Assembly (NCBI GenBank): GCA_035934235.1
Contig: DASYYB010000065.1
Span: forward strand, 1-5,085
Direction of reading: 5' to 3'
Source: REEB95 sp035934235
GTDB taxonomy: Bacteria; Pseudomonadota; Alphaproteobacteria; ATCC43930; CGMCC-115725
DNA: 5,085 bases
Shown here: positions 1 through 5,085 of the stretch, piece by piece
How the letters are laid out: the number at the start of each line of letters is the position of its first letter
Position numbering within the stretch: the first letter of the stretch is position 1
Program-made: the position numbers and the translations under genes
Notes under the pieces: model-generated
What the model was told of the DNA's origin: nothing
What the model saw: the letters and a program-made list of their open reading frames with translations, nothing else
Database searches by the model: none

Positions 1-742
1 CGAAGGCAAGGCCAAGGTGCTGTTCGAGGGCCCCGAGCCGGGCACCCTTGTGCAGTATTTCAAGGACGACGCCACCGCCTTCAACAACCAGAAGAAGGGC
101 ACGATCACCGGCAAGGGCGTGCTCAACAACCGCATCAGCGAGTATCTGATGCTGCGCCTGGCCGAGATCGGCGTGCCGACGCATTTCGTCCGCCGACTCA
201 ACATGCGCGAGCAGTTGGTCAAGCAGGTGCAGATCATCCCCGTCGAAGTGGTGATCCGGAACGTCGTCGCCGGCTCGCTCGCCAAGCGCTTCGGCCTCGA
301 GGAAGGCACCGCGCTGCCGCGCTCGGTCGTCGAGTACTATTACAAGAAGGACGAGCTCGGCGATCCGATGGTGTCGGAAGAGCACATCACCGCCTTCGGC
401 TGGGCGTCGACTCAGGATCTCGACGACATCATGCAGCTGTCGCTGCGCGTCAACGACTTCCTCACCGGCCTGTTCCTCGGCATCGGCATTCGCCTCATCG
501 ACTTCAAGCTCGAATTCGGCCGACTCTATGAAGGCGACGAGATGCGCATCGTGCTTGCCGACGAGATCAGCCCCGACAATTGCCGGCTGTGGGACTTGAA
601 GACCAACGAGAAGCTCGACAAGGACCGCTTCCGCCGCGATCTCGGCAAGGTCGAAGAGGCGTATCAGGAAGTCGCGCGGCGGCTCGGTCTGCTGAACGAA
701 GGCGCATCCAACGAAGTGCGCACGCCGCAGGTCGTGAAATAG
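1..742 (+). CDS. purC: Phosphoribosylaminoimidazole-succinocarboxamide synthase (SAICAR synthetase), 5'-truncated by window edge
   Basis: This enzyme joins CAIR and L-aspartate with ATP to form SAICAR, a cytosolic step of de novo purine synthesis. The reading frame is open from base 2 and begins EGKAKVLFEGPEPGT. In the family this lies about 8 residues after the initiator Met, so the gene starts outside the window and the GTG at 17 is an internal Val codon, not a start. Base 1 is the last base of the preceding codon. Visible hallmarks are the N-terminal EGKAK ATP-binding strand, YFKDDATAFN, the GKGVLNNRIS segment, the VRNVVAGSLAKR region, the first family signature around LPRSVVEYYYKKDELGDP, and the second signature LIDFKLEFG (bases 494-520). 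About 246 residues are present against a usual ~254 for alphaproteobacterial PurC, so only a short N-terminal piece is missing. The stop TAG (740-742) overlaps the purS start by one base, which suggests translational coupling. Identification is near certain. Confidence 0.97.
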   Translation, partial: EGKAKVLFEGPEPGTLVQYFKDDATAFNNQKKGTITGKGVLNNRISEYLMLRLAEIGVPTHFVRRLNMREQLVKQVQIIPVEVVIRNVVAGSLAKRFGLEEGTALPRSVVEYYYKKDELGDPMVSEEHITAFGWASTQDLDDIMQLSLRVNDFLTGLFLGIGIRLIDFKLEFGRLYEGDEMRIVLADEISPDNCRLWDLKTNEKLDKDRFRRDLGKVEEAYQEVARRLGLLNEGASNEVRTPQVVK

Positions 743-987
743 TGATCAAGGCGCGCGTCCAGATCATGCCCAAAACGGGCGTGCTCGATCCGCAGGGCAA
801 GGCGATCTCGCACGCCCTTGCTTCGCTCGGCTTCAACGGCGTCGGCGAAGTGCGCCAGGGCAAGGTGATCGATCTCGAATTGAACGAGAACGATCCCACC
901 AAAGCCAAACGCGCGGTCGAGGCAATGTGCGAGAAGCTGCTCGCCAACACGCTGATCGAAAGCTATCGCGTCGAGATTCAGAACTAA
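742..987 (+). CDS. purS: Phosphoribosylformylglycinamidine synthase subunit PurS
   Basis: PurS is the small, non-catalytic subunit of FGAM synthetase; in characterised complexes it bridges PurL and the glutaminase PurQ and helps ammonia transfer. The protein is 81 aa, the normal family length. It shows the typical order KARV at the N-terminus, VLDPQGKAI (residues 14-22), GVGEVRQGK (33-41), an LELNEND strand and turn, and a C-terminal LLANTLIESYRVEI (66-79). I place the start at the GTG at 742, giving (M)IKARVQIMP, because the first beta strand is needed. The ATG at 766 would remove it, and the more upstream start of the open frame (580) lies deep inside purC. The GTG shares its first G with the purC TAG stop (TAGTG), so re-initiation after purC is likely. 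There is no clear Shine-Dalgarno sequence. In many bacteria purQ follows purS directly; here about 2.35 kb intervenes. Confidence 0.95.
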   Translation: MIKARVQIMPKTGVLDPQGKAISHALASLGFNGVGEVRQGKVIDLELNENDPTKAKRAVEAMCEKLLANTLIESYRVEIQN

Positions 988-1003
988 GATCCGCACGCTT
1001 TTT

Positions 1004-1009
1004 GTGAGG
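1004..1009 (+). promoter_or_regulatory. Likely ribosome binding site of the HemD-like gene
   Basis: GTGAGG lies 8 bases before the ATG at 1018 and contains the GAGG anti-SD core. It supports the choice of that ATG. The gene has its own initiation signal only 30 bp after purS, consistent with co-transcription from the purC-purS side; no promoter-like boxes are visible in this short gap. Confidence 0.55.
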
Positions 1010-1017
1010 CGCGTGCC

Positions 1018-1851
1018 ATGACCGGCCCCCTTTCCGGCAAGCGTATCGCGGTGCCCGAAAGCCGCGAGCTCGACCTGTTCGCCCGCATGCTCGAAGAGCA
1101 AGGCGCCGAAGCCTTGCGTTGTCCGCTGGTCGCGATCCGCGATCTGGACGATCCGGCGCCGGCCGAGGCCTGGCTCAAACGGCTGATCGCCGGAAAATTC
1201 GACGATCTGATTTTGCTCACCGGCGAAGGCCTGCGGCGCCTCGTCGGCATCGCCCGGCGCGCCGGCATCGAGGCCGAAACGATCGCCGCACTCGGCAAGC
1301 TGCGTACCGTCACGCGCGGGCCGAAACCGGTGCGAGCGCTGCGCGAGCTCGGCCTCAAGGCGGGGCTTAGCGCGGCCGAGCCGACGACCGCGGGCATCAT
1401 CGCCACGCTGACGCATGAGAATCTCAAGGGTCGCGGCGTGGGCGTGCAGCTCTATCCGGGCAACCCCAATGCACCGCTGCTTGATTTCCTTGCCCAGGCC
1501 GGCGCCAAAGCCGATCCGGTGCTGCCCTATGCCTACGCCAGCGACGCGGAGACCGGTCGCGTTGCCGATCTCATCGGTGCGATGGCGAACGGCAAGCTCG
1601 ATGCCATCGCCTTCACCGGTTCGATGCAGCTCGAGCGCCTGGCCGAGGTTGCCCACACGCGCGGCCTCGACACGCAACTGCGCGACGGATTGGCGCGCAC
1701 CAAGATCGCCGCGATCGGTCCCGTGGTGAGCGCCGCCGTCGAAAAGATCGGCGGCCGCGTCGCGATCGCGCCCAGTGGCGGCTCGTTCCATCTCAAACCG
1801 CTGGTCAACGCCATCGTCGCCGTGCTCGGCAATGACGCGTGTTTGCAATAA
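1018..1851 (+). CDS. Uroporphyrinogen-III synthase (HemD/HEM4)-like protein, function uncertain
   Basis: The 277-aa protein resembles the two-lobed HEM4 fold of uroporphyrinogen-III synthase, which cyclises hydroxymethylbilane in tetrapyrrole synthesis. The landmarks are LSGKRIAVPESRELDLFARMLEEQGAEALRCPLV at residues 5-38 (the usual 'GK.I.VTR....... L...G' opening), DDLILLTGEGLRRL (62-75, equivalent to the 'D.iifTS.ngv' strand), a second half-lobe starting near 138 with GVQLYPGNPNAPLLDFLAQAGAKADPVLPYAYAS, DAIAFTGSMQLERL (195-208, the 'D.i.FTS' strand), and IAAIGPVVSAAVEKIGGRVAIAP (230-252). Tyr171 or Tyr173 may match the conserved HemD tyrosine. Departures from typical HemD include AVPES instead of VTR and GPVVSAA where 'Gp.Ta' is usual. 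No other haem genes are nearby and the neighbours are purine genes, so it may be a paralogue rather than the housekeeping HemD. No signal peptide or membrane segment is seen. Fold assignment is fairly safe; enzymatic role is not. Confidence 0.75.
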   Translation: MTGPLSGKRIAVPESRELDLFARMLEEQGAEALRCPLVAIRDLDDPAPAEAWLKRLIAGKFDDLILLTGEGLRRLVGIARRAGIEAETIAALGKLRTVTRGPKPVRALRELGLKAGLSAAEPTTAGIIATLTHENLKGRGVGVQLYPGNPNAPLLDFLAQAGAKADPVLPYAYASDAETGRVADLIGAMANGKLDAIAFTGSMQLERLAEVAHTRGLDTQLRDGLARTKIAAIGPVVSAAVEKIGGRVAIAPSGGSFHLKPLVNAIVAVLGNDACLQ

Positions 1852-2006
1852 AACTGAAATAGCGGCGTCATATTCAGCAGTAAATTTGTCAGTTGCATGT
1901 CGCCGCACGCTGTTGGCATGCAACAAAATCGGGAATTGATCGTCTATTCAGAAAGAATTAGCGGTTCGGCCCTTAGCGTCCGGCCGTTACCAACGGATTC
2001 TTACGG
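1852..2006 (+). promoter_or_regulatory. A/T-rich intergenic region, probable promoter region of the kinase gene
   Basis: This 155-bp gap is the only clearly A/T-rich stretch in the window; by hand count 1851-1960 is about 58% A+T, against strongly GC-rich flanks. It suggests that a new transcript starts here for the kinase, and perhaps for purQ-purL. TTGTCA (1886-1891) matches the TTGACA -35 consensus at five of six positions, but 16-18 bp downstream there is no convincing -10 box (GCTGTT or similar). TTGATC (1936-1941) is another weak candidate. TATTCAG occurs twice (1871-1877 and 1945-1951). The exact promoter is not resolved. Confidence 0.4.
1892..1924 (+). repeat. Perfect 8-bp inverted repeat (possible operator or RNA hairpin)
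   Basis: GTTGCATG (1892-1899) and CATGCAAC (1917-1924) are exact reverse complements separated by 17 bases. In RNA the stem could extend inward to 11 pairs using U1900-G1916, C1901-G1915 and G1902-U1914, leaving an 11-base loop. It begins right after the -35-like TTGTCA, a position where an operator would block a promoter. It is followed by AAAATC, not a T tract, so it is not a standard intrinsic terminator for the HemD-like gene on the + strand. The role is unknown. Confidence 0.5.
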
Positions 2007-3248
2007 ATGTTGTCGCCGTCTCCCCTGCCCGCCCTGCCCGATGACAGCAGCCACGCCGGCTTGGCCGACGTGTTGCTCGACATCGCACCGGTCACGCCGC
2101 AGATCACCAGCGGCGTCGTCTATAACCGCTTCCGCGACGACCCCGAACTGATCTCGATCCCCATCGTCGCCGACGGCAAGCCGGTCGGCTTGGTGTACCG
2201 CACCACGCTGATGATGGGGTTGGCGCATAAGTACGGCAACGCGCTCTACGCCGACAAGTCGGTCATCCACCTGATGGACGCGCAGCCGCTGGTCGTCGAC
2301 CAATCGGTCAGCGTCGACGAGCTCGAGGCCATCATCGCGAACGAAAAGCCGTCGGCGCTGATGCGCGGCTTCATCGTCACCCGCGACGGGCAGTATGTCG
2401 GCGTCGCCAGCGCGCTGTCGCTGCTGCGGCTCAGCATGGCACGCACGGCGCGGCGCAACCGCGAACTCGAATACGCGCGCAGCCGCGCCGAGGCGGCGAA
2501 CGAAGCCAAGTCGCAGTTCCTCACCATCATGACGCACGAGCTCCGCACGCCGCTCAACGCCATCATCGGTTTTACCGATCTGATGCAAAGCGGCACGTAC
2601 GGCAAGATCGAGCCACCGCGTTACGGCGAGTACCTCACCGACATCAACAACGCCGCCAACCAGCTCCTGTCGATCATCAACGACGTGCTCGACATGGCGA
2701 AGATCGAGCAAGGCAAGATGGTGCTGCACGACGAGCCGGTCGATATCAAGTCGTTGATCGACACCCTCGTGCGCGTGTTCAGCGGGCGCGCTGAAGCCGG
2801 CCGCCTGTCGCTGTCGAGCGAACTTCCGGCGGAGACCATAACGCTCAGCGCCGATCAGCGCGCGCTGCGCCACATCCTGCTCAACCTGCTGTCGAACGCG
2901 GTCAAATTCACGCCGGCCGGCGGCGACATCGCGGTGCGGCTGGCGCTGTTGCCGGACGGCGGCGTCGAACTGTCGGTGGCCGATACCGGCATCGGCATGA
3001 CCGACGAGCACATCACGGTCGCGTTGACGCCGTTCGCCCAGGTCGAGAACGCCTTTACCCGCAAGTACGATGGCACCGGCCTGGGCCTGCCGCTGGTGAA
3101 ATCCCTGGTCGAGTTGCACGGCGCCGAGCTGACGATCGACAGCCAGCTCGGCGCCGGTACGACCGTGCGCATCGGTTTCGGCGCGGCGCGCGTGCTCGAG
3201 CCGGTGGCGCGGCCGGCGCGTGCCGCTCTGCTCGCCCGCGCGTCGTAA
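2007..3248 (+). CDS. Soluble sensor histidine kinase with N-terminal CBS-like domain and DivJ/PleC-like HisKA
   Basis: The 413-aa kinase has no signal peptide and no hydrophobic stretch long enough for a membrane span, so it should be cytosolic. Residues ~30-145 look like a CBS-domain pair (first half ISIPIVADGKPVGLVYRTTL with YADKSVIHLMD; second half AQPLVVDQSVSVDELEAII with GFIVTRDGQYVGVASALSLL), resembling the CBS segment of EAL-CBS-GGDEF proteins. A short charged helix (~147-170) leads to HisKA with the H-box FLTIMTHELRTPLNAIIGF; the phospho-acceptor is His177. The following GTYGKIEPPRYGEYLTDINNAANQLLSIINDVLDMAKIE resembles the alphaproteobacterial DivJ/PleC group. The ATPase domain has the N-box LLNLLSNAVKF (Asn293, Asn297), G1 DTGIGM (326-331), F-box PFAQVE and G2 GTGLGLPLVK (356-365), all intact, so it should be active. 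There is no receiver domain and no regulator gene nearby. An in-frame TAG at 1974 limits the start; ATG 2007 is the first ATG, with a weak SD (ACGGA). The kinase call is firm, the CBS call moderate. Confidence 0.93.
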   Translation: MLSPSPLPALPDDSSHAGLADVLLDIAPVTPQITSGVVYNRFRDDPELISIPIVADGKPVGLVYRTTLMMGLAHKYGNALYADKSVIHLMDAQPLVVDQSVSVDELEAIIANEKPSALMRGFIVTRDGQYVGVASALSLLRLSMARTARRNRELEYARSRAEAANEAKSQFLTIMTHELRTPLNAIIGFTDLMQSGTYGKIEPPRYGEYLTDINNAANQLLSIINDVLDMAKIEQGKMVLHDEPVDIKSLIDTLVRVFSGRAEAGRLSLSSELPAETITLSADQRALRHILLNLLSNAVKFTPAGGDIAVRLALLPDGGVELSVADTGIGMTDEHITVALTPFAQVENAFTRKYDGTGLGLPLVKSLVELHGAELTIDSQLGAGTTVRIGFGAARVLEPVARPARAALLARAS

Positions 3249-3338
3249 CGTCACGCCGAGTCGCCGCCCGCCGGCCTTGATCGGCCGCCCGCCGCGGGCT
3301 ATCTCAAGGGCGTAGTCCGCGCCCGAGGCCGCCCGTCC
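3249..3338 (+). other. Short GC-rich intergenic gap with a small hairpin, no clear terminator or promoter
   Basis: This 90-bp stretch between the kinase and purQ is very GC-rich. CGGCC (3272-3276) and GGCCG (3283-3287) can form a 5-bp stem with a 6-base loop, and CCCGC/GCGGG next to it (3288-3298) is a second near-palindrome. No T run follows either, so an intrinsic terminator is not supported. No promoter-like boxes are seen, so purQ probably relies on transcription reading through from upstream. Confidence 0.35.
3325..3328 (+). promoter_or_regulatory. Likely ribosome binding site of purQ
   Basis: GAGG ends 10 bases before the purQ ATG at 3339. The spacing is slightly long but acceptable, and it is the best anti-SD match in this gap. 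AAGGG (3306-3310) is too far upstream to serve. Confidence 0.45.
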
Positions 3339-4028
3339 ATGCAAGCCGCGATCATCCTGTTCCCTGGCTCGAATCGCGAGCAGGACGTGCACGACGCGCT
3401 CGAACGCGCGACCGGCAAGGCGCCACTCAAGGTCTGGCACCGTGACACCGACTTGCCCAGGGCCGATCTCATCGTCATTCCCGGCGGCTTTTCCTATGGC
3501 GATTATCTGCGCTGCGGCGCGATGGCGGCGCATTCGCCGATCATGCGCGAGGTCAAGGCGCGCGCCGACGCCGGCACGCCGGTGCTCGGCATCTGCAACG
3601 GCTTCCAGATCATCACCGAAGCGGGCCTGTTGCCCGGCGTACTGCTGACCAACCGGACGCTGCGCTTCCACTGCAAGGACGTGCATCTGCGCGTCGAGAC
3701 CAGCCAGAGCATCTACACGCGGCGCTACAATGCCGGTCAGGTGATCCGCGTGCCGGTGGCGCATCACGACGGCAATTATTTCGCCGACAAGGACACGCTC
3801 GACCGGCTCGAGGGCGAAGGCCGCGTCGCGTTCCGCTATTGCAGCGAGGCCGGCGAGACCGTCGACGAGGCCAACGACAATGGCTCGGCGCGCGCGATTG
3901 CGGGGATTCTGAACGAAGGACGCAACGTCCTGGGATTGATGCCGCATCCCGAGGATGCGACCGATCCACTGCTCGGCTCGACCGGCGGCCAGGGTTTCTT
4001 CGCTTCGCTCGCCGAGGCCTTGGCGTGA
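3339..4028 (+). CDS. purQ: Phosphoribosylformylglycinamidine synthase subunit PurQ (glutaminase)
   Basis: PurQ hydrolyses glutamine and supplies ammonia to PurL for conversion of FGAR to FGAM. The 229-aa length is normal for the stand-alone class I glutamine amidotransferase. The start MQAAIILFPGSNREQD is the classic PurQ N-terminus. IVIPGGFSYGDYLRCGAMAA (45-64) forms the oxyanion and PurQ-specific loop, GICNGFQ carries the nucleophile Cys86, and LMPHPED gives His203 and Glu205 of the catalytic triad. VAHHDGNYF (140-148) is also typical. The C-terminus GSTGGQGFFASL fits the family. All key residues are present, so it should be functional. The stop TGA (4026-4028) overlaps the purL GTG start by 4 bases (GTGA), indicating translational coupling and balanced PurQ/PurL synthesis. 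Upstream is the kinase gene rather than purS, with a 90-bp gap. Confidence 0.97.
   Translation: MQAAIILFPGSNREQDVHDALERATGKAPLKVWHRDTDLPRADLIVIPGGFSYGDYLRCGAMAAHSPIMREVKARADAGTPVLGICNGFQIITEAGLLPGVLLTNRTLRFHCKDVHLRVETSQSIYTRRYNAGQVIRVPVAHHDGNYFADKDTLDRLEGEGRVAFRYCSEAGETVDEANDNGSARAIAGILNEGRNVLGLMPHPEDATDPLLGSTGGQGFFASLAEALA
4014..4017 (+). promoter_or_regulatory. Likely ribosome binding site of purL, inside purQ
   Basis: GAGG within the last purQ codons lies 7 bases before the purL GTG at 4025. It supports this GTG as the purL start, together with the 4-bp stop/start overlap. Confidence 0.55.
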
Positions 4029-5085
4029 GTCCCGATACCGGCGCCGATGCCGCGGCGACCCTCGACCAGGCGCGGCAGTTCGGCCTTTCCGAGGACGAAT
4101 TCAAGCGCGCCTGCCGCATCATGGGGCGCACGCCCAATTTCACCGAGCTCGGCATCTTCTCGGTGATGTGGAGCGAGCACTGCTCCTACAAATCGTCGAA
4201 GGTGTGGCTGAAAAAACTGCCGACGACGGGCAAGCGCGTGATCTGCGGCCCGGGCGAGAATGCCGGCGTCATCGACATCGGCGACGGCGACGCCGCCATC
4301 TTCAAGATGGAAAGCCACAACCATCCGTCGTTCATCGAGCCCTATCAGGGTGCGGCGACTGGCGTCGGCGGCATCCTGCGCGACGTCTTCACCATGGGCG
4401 CACGGCCGATTGCAAACCTGAATGCCTTGCGTTTCGGCAGCCCGGATCACCCCAAGACCAAGCACCTGATCGACGGCGTCGTGCGCGGCATCGGCGGCTA
4501 TGGCAATTGCGTCGGCGTGCCGACCGTCGGCGGCGAGTGCAATTTCCATCCGAGCTACAACGGCAACATCCTCGTCAACGCTATGACCGTGGGCCTGGCG
4601 CGCGCCGACCGGATTTTCTATTCCGCCGCCGCCGGCCCGGGCAATCCGGTGATCTATGTCGGCGCCAAGACTGGCCGTGACGGTATCCATGGCGCGACGA
4701 TGGCCTCGGCCGAGTTCAGCGAGGACAACGAAAGCACGCGGCCGACGGTGCAGGTCGGCGACCCCTTCACCGAGAAATTGTTGATCGAAGCCTGCCTCGA
4801 ACTGATGGAATCCGACGCCATCGTCGCCATCCAGGACATGGGCGCGGCGGGCCTCACCTCGTCGTCGGTCGAGATGGCCGGCAAAGGCGGCCTCGGCATC
4901 GAGCTTGCGCTCGACCAGGTGCCGACGCGCGAAACCGCGATGAGCCCGTACGAGATCATGCTCTCCGAAAGCCAGGAGCGCATGCTGATGATCCTCAAGC
5001 CCGAACGGCAGGAGCTTGCGCGCCAGATCTTCGACAAATGGGAGCTCGATTTCGCGGTGATCGGCCGCGTCACCGACAGCGGTCG
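4025..5085 (+). CDS. purL: Phosphoribosylformylglycinamidine synthase subunit PurL, 3'-truncated by window edge
   Basis: PurL is the catalytic ATP-dependent subunit that turns FGAR into FGAM using ammonia from PurQ. The frame stays open from GTG 4025 to the window end, giving 353 complete codons of an expected ~730-750 for the small-type enzyme. The N-terminal helix FGLSEDEFKRACRIMGRTPNFTELGIFSVMWSEHCSYK (about 19-56) carries the catalytic-site His52. FKMESHNHPS (93-102) provides Glu96, His98 and His100 of the nucleotide/metal site. GGYGNCVGVPTVGGE (157-171), YVGAKTGRDGIHGA (211-224), IQDMGAAGLTSSSVEM (269-284) and MLSESQERM (312-320) follow in the normal family order. The small N-terminal extension (MSPDTGADAAATLDQ) is poorly conserved in general; the next in-frame ATG (4121) would remove essential residues. 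No frameshift is seen. The protein lacks a fused glutaminase start, consistent with separate purS and purQ. Confidence 0.96.
   Translation, partial: MSPDTGADAAATLDQARQFGLSEDEFKRACRIMGRTPNFTELGIFSVMWSEHCSYKSSKVWLKKLPTTGKRVICGPGENAGVIDIGDGDAAIFKMESHNHPSFIEPYQGAATGVGGILRDVFTMGARPIANLNALRFGSPDHPKTKHLIDGVVRGIGGYGNCVGVPTVGGECNFHPSYNGNILVNAMTVGLARADRIFYSAAAGPGNPVIYVGAKTGRDGIHGATMASAEFSEDNESTRPTVQVGDPFTEKLLIEACLELMESDAIVAIQDMGAAGLTSSSVEMAGKGGLGIELALDQVPTRETAMSPYEIMLSESQERMLMILKPERQELARQIFDKWELDFAVIGRVTDSG

Noticed and set aside
17..19. GTG as the start of purC
   Set aside because: The frame is open upstream to the window edge and encodes the conserved EGKAK strand, so the real start is outside the window.
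664..1926. A 420-codon minus-strand open frame opposite purS and the HemD-like gene
   Set aside because: It covers purS and the HemD-like gene entirely, shows no family motifs and has the low-complexity composition of an antisense shadow.
1892..1930. Intrinsic terminator after the HemD-like gene
   Set aside because: The hairpin is followed by AAAATCGGG rather than a T tract and its stem is only moderately GC-rich.
1897..2151. An 84-codon + strand open frame starting in the intergenic gap
   Set aside because: Most of it overlaps the kinase start in another frame, the translation has no domain, and there is no good RBS.
3272..3298. Intrinsic terminator between the kinase and purQ
   Set aside because: The stems are short and no T run follows; the sequence can be explained by very high GC content.
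2001..3947. A 648-codon minus-strand open frame opposite the kinase and purQ
   Set aside because: It is antisense to two well-supported genes, spans their intergenic gap, and its translation is rich in Arg, Ala, Asp and His with no recognisable domain, as expected from the complement of GC-rich codons.
3955..4680. A 241-codon + strand open frame overlapping purQ and purL
   Set aside because: It is out of frame with clearly conserved PurQ and PurL coding sequence, and its Arg-rich translation is typical of a shifted GC-rich frame.
3836..4690. A 284-codon minus-strand open frame across the purQ/purL junction
   Set aside because: It is opposite conserved catalytic regions of purQ and purL and has no recognisable domain.

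Overview
The window is chromosomal DNA from a GC-rich alphaproteobacterium. This rests on strong G/C preference at third codon positions, alphaproteobacterial-looking PurC/PurS/PurQ/PurL sequences, a small-type PurL that works with separate PurS and PurQ subunits, and a histidine kinase with a DivJ/PleC-like dimerisation domain. I cannot decide the order; Hyphomicrobiales or Rhodospirillales are both plausible.

All genes lie on the + strand. Left to right they are: the 3' part of purC (SAICAR synthetase), whose first ~8 codons are outside the window; purS (FGAM synthetase small subunit), with a GTG start overlapping the purC stop by one base; a 277-aa HemD/uroporphyrinogen-III-synthase-like protein; a 155-bp intergenic region that is A/T-rich over its first ~110 bp and carries a perfect 8-bp inverted repeat; a 413-aa soluble histidine kinase with an N-terminal CBS-like sensor region; a 90-bp very GC-rich gap; purQ (glutaminase subunit); and the first ~353 codons of purL, whose GTG start overlaps the purQ stop by 4 bp.

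PurS, PurQ and PurL form one enzyme, FGAM synthetase (step 4 of de novo purine synthesis). PurC acts later (SAICAR formation). The unusual part is the ~2.35-kb stretch between purS and purQ, which holds two genes with no known role in purine synthesis. The kinase has a CBS-type input region, a fold often used to sense adenine nucleotides, and sits inside a purine locus, so a link between purine or energy status and signalling is a reasonable but untested idea. The residues that usually contact nucleotide ribose in CBS domains appear to be replaced. No response regulator, mobile element, RNA gene or CRISPR array is visible. The long minus-strand ORFs are antisense shadows of high-GC coding sequence.
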